Source: Lamellibrachia columna (Eukaryota > Annelida > Polychaeta > Sabellida > Siboglinidae). From it: DNA of 64,000 bases. A program made the position numbers and the translations under genes. The notes under the pieces are model-generated. The model had not been told where the DNA came from. It saw only the letters and a program-made list of their open reading frames with translations, and ran no database searches. Shown here one piece after another: positions 59,457-64,000 of this stretch. Position 1 is the stretch's first letter. The number at the start of each line of letters is the position of its first letter. The DNA lies in NCBI GenBank assembly GCA_963662155.1, contig OY759270.1, positions 15,757,509 to 15,821,508 of the forward strand, given 5' to 3'.

Positions 59457-60571
59457 TTTCTATTGCGCTGAAATCTTCTGAAACCCAAGCTCAGAGGTGC
59501 CTCAAAACAAAAGGGCTAGGCAATCTTCAAAGTCATATACAGTTTTAAAGTGGTAAACATATGGATGAATATATCCTAGGAGCTAAGGAACTAAACGTGG
59601 TTGAAAGGGTAAGTCTTCAGATGTTTCCTACTGACCTAACACTAACAGAGTGAATTCCTATGAGTTGGTGCAGCAACCGAGAAATCCCTGGTTACAATCT
59701 TTGTTTAAACTCTGGGAAAAAAAAGTAGGTCAGAACTTGATTATTGAAGCTTTCTGTGATTTCTTACAACAGTGGGCAATAAATGTAAATATGGATTGTG
59801 ATTTGTTTAGGGACACAGGAAGCTGATTGTTCAATATTCATAAGATGCAACTATGTACACTCTCATGACTGAAATTATTAAATGGCATAGAAATTTTAAC
59901 AATTTATATTTAATACCACTTGAAAGTCTCACTTCAATTGTTCAATCATTGCATGTTAGGAATATTCATTGCATATCAAGTATATTCATTAGTGTGATTT
60001 TGGTGTCCGTAAATTAGCCACCACCAAATTCATGGTCTGGGTGGTTCACATTAATAGGGTCATCTCGTGGGTGGATAAATGGTTATTTAGGGTCTCGTGT
60101 TAAAAACATATGAGTAGGTTTTAGTAGTGTATTTACTTACCTAGTTGGTGCACTAGGCCACCATCTCAGTTGAAATAGGGCTTTGTATATATGGTTACCT
60201 TGCAATCTATTGTATAATATGTTATTTCGTATATATTGTAAATATTGAATCGGATGCAATCAAGCCAGTTTCTGATTACTTCTGTTGTAACAGTTGCATT
60301 GAAACTGATGATTGGCTAAAGTTTAGCCAATCAGGATCCACTGATGAACAAGCTTCCATCATGCTAAAAATTCCAATAATAAAAAAATTTATGCATAGGG
60401 GTGAGTCAATGTGGGTGGGTCAGTGGTCCGCATTGGCAATGCGTGTAGAGTGCTTGCAGTTTGTTTTGTTTTTAAATATTGGTGTGGGTGGAGGGGACAA
60501 TTCTGTCCAACAGTTTATTGGATTACTGGAATTGTTTTAAAACAACCCTGTAGTGCAGAAATCATTCGTGA

Positions 60572-61200
60572 GTAAATGCTGTGTTCTCCATATCTCATGA
60601 GTAAATGATGTGTACCTCATCTCTCATGAGTAAATGCTGTTGACTCCAACCCTCATGAATAAATGCTGTGTACTCCATATCTCATGGGTAAATGCTGTTT
60701 ACTCCATCTCTTTTGAGTATATGCTGTGGACTCCATCTCTCTTCAGTAAATGCTATGGACTCCATATCTCATGAGTAAATACTGTGTATTACATCTATCA
60801 TGAGTAAATGCTGTGGACTCGATCTGTCATAACTTAATGCCGCATACTTTGTCTCTCATGAGTAAATGCTGTATACTCCCTCTCTCATGAGTATATGCCG
60901 TGGACCCCCACTCTCATGAGTAAATGCTGTGGACTCCATCTCTCATAAATAAATGATATGTACTCCATCTCTCATGATTAAATGCAGTGTACTCCATCTC
61001 TCAAGAGTAAATGCTGTGGACTCCATCTCTAATGAGTAAATGTCATGTACTCCATCTCTCATGAATAAATGCAATAAACTCCATCTTTCGTGAGTGAAAG
61101 CTATGGATCCCATCTCTTGGTGGTCAATGCTGTGGACTCCATATCTCGTGAGTAAATACATTGGACTCCACCTGTCATTAGAAGATGCTGTGGACTAGTG
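60572..61200 (+). repeat. 29-bp minisatellite, about 21 repeats, X copy 4
   Basis: The same 29-bp unit as at 43,853, with about 21.5 repeats of variable sequence. X copies 1 and 2 lack it altogether. Confidence 0.9.
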
Positions 61201-61268
61201 ATGAAGAATGGGAAACAAAATTGGACGACCAGTATCTGTGCCAGCCTCACCACGGACTACAGGGTGAG

Positions 61269-61287
61269 CCCGCCCGCCCGCCCGCCC
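61269..61287. repeat. CCCG microsatellite
   Basis: Four and a half CCCG repeats just after the 29-bp array. The unit 3 equivalent near 44,187 is about two repeats shorter. Confidence 0.8.
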
Positions 61288-63814
61288 ACATTGAAATCAC
61301 ACGTACATTTACAGCAGAACACTGAATTCACACAACTGATGTGTACCTTTGTTTTTTTGTATAAAAGTGCTGAGAAAATTGTTGTAACCGGAATGATTAC
61401 GTGTCCTCGATAGAACAACATGCATGTGTCATTACAATTAGGATACCAGAATAATTGCGACATAGAAACTGCGCTTCTAAGTGAGGATTTCAACGTCGTT
61501 GATGGCGTTGACAAGTGTCAATGAGTGGGGCTGCTAAAGATTATCTGATGCAAACTGGACAACAATGCCTGTCGTGGTTCGTTGCCCACTCTTCCAGCAC
61601 AGACAAAAGACCACATTGCTTAATTGCTGTTTACGAGCCAGCATGCCGGCAGTTCTTGCATTTAGCATGTGTTACATAACAATCGATGCGAAGTGGTCTG
61701 TTTCAACACACATGCTTTGTCCATAGCACACACTACGTGCTTCACGTGGACTTCTCTGTAACAGCTGATTTCAGCTAAATCGGTTGAAGTGCGTTGCGTT
61801 GACAGCCAGTCAGACGAAATAGGTGAAGAAGAGGTGATACGAAACAGCTACTACGAAAACAAACGGTGCATCATAAACAGCGACTTTATGACCTAACAGA
61901 ATGCGGAATACCACCGAAGAAGTGTCACTGATTTGAACACAATTTCGGCCTCGATTCTCTAGGTTTGTGAATAAACGTTATTTGGCTTTGTAGATCAATA
62001 ATATATATTCTGTGTAATACACATATTTGATATAGTATTAATGTTGATACATATGCCGTTTCTGCTAGGATTCTACAAACAATTGGACATTCATATCGAG
62101 TTATGATTAATGTATTGAGACACGTTAATTACTAGTGACAACTATATTTCTCTTCTTCTGATGCAACTCATGATTATGTATTAACCGCTTCCAAAATGTG
62201 ACTAGATTGTGGCCGCACTGGAGAGTTCTAGTGATGTAGCCCTAGTTCGAGTCTATATTAGGTAGAATGTCGGATTTGCGTAGTTTAGCAGGTTAATGTA
62301 GGCCCTATGTCGAATGGATATATTATTTGTTCTTCAATTGGATGGAGACGACACACTTTCTAAGCATTTTGACTGACTATTGGCTAACGTAACTGTTACG
62401 CGCATTTGTTTCACAAAGTAACGGCGATGGGAATGACTAGATTCATAGATAATAAACAGATAATGCCATTTAGTACAACTGTTCGATGATATTGTTGGCA
62501 AAATAGTAAACGTTTTCCACTTGTTTTATGTTGCATTCCCAAGGTACAGGTTATTGATGACGGGCCGACGTTGTTGAAGGCGCCATCTTAGAGTGAGCAC
62601 TTCCGGCGCATGCGCATAATTTCCACCACTGAATCTGCATAATTAAATATCAATAACATAGACTAGAAATATTACTGATGCATGTTATACATTTTGGTGT
62701 ATTACAACTTGAACTAGGTCATATAAGAAACATTCTAATGAATAATTTTTTTATTTAAATGTTATAACAGAAAAAACGTAAAGTGAACATATTTCAAGAG
62801 TTCACACCACAAATTCGGCCGGAAGGGTTTACCAACTATATAAACGGATAGACGTGTTGTCATAAGAGGTTGCTAGCTCAACACATAGGGGTTGTCAGTA
62901 GTTTGGGTGGAGGACTACACGATGGTCTGGGGGCCGACAAACCTCTCCCCTGAGAGCTGCTCGATACGCAACTATAAGAGACTCGGTGACTGTGGATTGG
63001 TCTCTCCACCGACCGATAGGAGGTGCAACCAAATGGCTGATAATGGCCAAGTGTCACTCACGTCATTGGTCTCTTATTTTTTAAACAAAAGAATATCGAT
63101 CATTATATATTCAGATTCGGTTTATTATTCTCGATTCGCATTAGTTGATCAATCGGCATCAGTTTTATTGTCATCGTACCAAACGTCTGCCAATCCTTAA
63201 TCAATTACATGTAAATTATTATGTTGATGTCCTTCCTTGCATTTTAGTAACTCAATGCTTTCATTATATCACTCTACGTCACTCCCAAAACAAAAAGGCT
63301 ATATAATGTTAGTGTTTTATGGCACTCCATAGAGCACTATGTGATGATGGCGCTATGTAGATATCACATTTTATTATTATAATTTTGGTGGTGACGTTCT
63401 CGAAACACCAGTGCCAGCAGCATATTAATATTTTACGAAAACTCCCAATTTGTTGGAGGTATGTGATTTTGACGAAACTTAACTTGTTCACACATTGGCA
63501 GCATAGTAGCAGTGAATGTCATGAAGTTGTAGGATTTTTGATTGTCACGTTTTCTACTAATCATGCAAAACGTTAACGTGACCACCAAGGGAAAATCTGC
63601 AGTTGTTCTGTTACTACAATTTAATAATAGGAAAAAACTGCTGGCCTCGACAATTTGAGAATGTGCCATGTTTTTAATTAATCCGCCGCCAAATCATGTG
63701 TTACATAGTTTTAGTTGAGGTACTTAGTCGTTTAACTATGCGTTGTGTGGCTGATGTGTTGTGTTTCGTGGTGAGACCGGCTTCTAACAAGGCACTGGCG
63801 GTAAAGATGGCCCT

Positions 63815-64000
63815 GTGTTCTGCTGTAAATGTGACTTCAACGTGGGTAGAAAAGGACAGCCCCTTACACTGGACTCCCAAGCACATACACACGCATGCAC
63901 GAAGGGAGGGAGGGAGGCGGGGATGGAAGCAGACAGACAGGAATAATGCTTTCGTGGTATCCAGTCCTTGGGATTGTTCAAAGTGTTTTACATTTCAACC
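63815..64000. other. Sequence outside the shared X block (array break or insertion)
   Basis: Matches to the other X blocks stop at 63,814. The new text starts GTGTTCTGCTGTAAATGTGA, includes a GGGA-rich run near 63,904-63,922 and CAGACAGACAGG, and ends with TTCAAAGTGTTTTACATTT, which on the minus strand resembles a SINE-like 3' tail. No gene is seen; minus-strand frames here are short. Confidence 0.6.

Larger units (their letters stand above)
42945..59670. repeat. Tandem segmental unit 3 (16.7 kb, alpha type)
   Basis: A direct repeat with X block 42,945-47,430, a single decayed transposase block 47,431-50,898 and the long form of the Z block. It matches the alpha half of unit 1 (same hAT insertion, same 782-bp deletion, same DSPGHCAKYG fragment). 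Unlike that half it keeps the 29-bp minisatellite and the W tail with the candidate two-exon gene. Confidence 0.9.
50899..59670. repeat. Z block, copy 3 (long form, full tail)
   Basis: The most complete Z block: the 2.97-kb region with the DSPGHCAKYG fragment, the CxxC ORF, the 36-bp minisatellite and the tail with the two-exon candidate are all present. Gene-free stretches with nothing seen are 50,899-52,680, 53,258-54,293, 54,730-56,741 and 57,052-58,745. Confidence 0.8.
59671..63814. repeat. X block, copy 4 (no gene seen)
   Basis: Homologous to the other X blocks, slightly more diverged. It retains the minisatellite region (60,320-61,290), has only one copy of the 226-bp segment (from 62,354), and lacks the small 30-bp duplication near 63,210 present in the others. 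It stops matching after the text GATGGCCCT at 63,814. Confidence 0.8.
59671..64000. repeat. Tandem segmental unit 4 (partial, X block only)
   Basis: An X block homologous to those at 1, 26,330 and 42,945 runs to 63,814. There the sequence leaves the shared text in the middle of a conserved stretch. It carries the longest 29-bp minisatellite and only one copy of the 226-bp segment that is duplicated in the other units. Confidence 0.85.

Noticed and set aside
60572..61200. Telomere or satellite array.
   Set aside because: The repeat is a local 29-bp minisatellite of about 0.6 kb inside an X block and is missing from two units.
62240..62262. GTTCGAGTC-like string as a tRNA B box.
   Set aside because: No A box or cloverleaf partner upstream; the other units have GTACGAGTC here.

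Overview
This window is eukaryotic, most likely from a marine invertebrate animal. It is visibly AT-rich and gene-poor, with intron-like signals, a hAT-type transposon insertion with an exact 8-bp target duplication, minisatellites, and two kinds of transposase-derived gene. A weak mollusc flavour comes from the GGTCAAAAGTCAAGGCCAGTG-type repeat text around 13,030, but I cannot name the species. There are no operons, rRNAs, tRNAs or CRISPR arrays.

The dominant structure is a direct tandem array of a long segment. Four units are visible, starting at 1, 26,330, 42,945 and 59,671; the last is cut by the window end. Each unit runs X (gene-free DNA, some with a 29-bp minisatellite), then Y (Mutator-like transposase copies on the minus strand, flanked by an 82-bp direct repeat), then Z (gene fragments, a 36-bp minisatellite and, in some units, a candidate two-exon gene). 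Unit 1 is 26.3 kb because it is a fusion: an alpha-type unit (1-14,164) joins a beta-type unit (14,165-26,329) at a sharp breakpoint near 14,163. Unit 2 is beta-like and unit 3 alpha-like.

Alpha units carry one decayed transposase (782-bp internal deletion, several frameshifts, a 1-kb hAT-type insertion) and a fragment of a DSPGHCAKYG-family gene. Beta units carry two transposase copies head to tail, with a small intact gene between them at 17,531-17,938 and 33,966-34,373. That gene encodes a His-Me finger (HNH) endonuclease whose metal- and zinc-binding residues follow the spacing of the homing enzyme I-PpoI. Only one of six transposase copies, 34,645-36,786 (713 aa), is uninterrupted. It has a zinc ribbon, a DDE-type core with candidate residues D264, D366 and E544, a CxxxxCxxC cluster and a basic tail.

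The main candidate for something undescribed is this pairing: an I-PpoI-like endonuclease gene convergent with a Mutator-like transposase, apparently on one mobile unit. The rest is mostly a record of repeat evolution: nested insertions, microhomology deletions shared between units, and minisatellites that grew or shrank. No ordinary host gene can be called with confidence.
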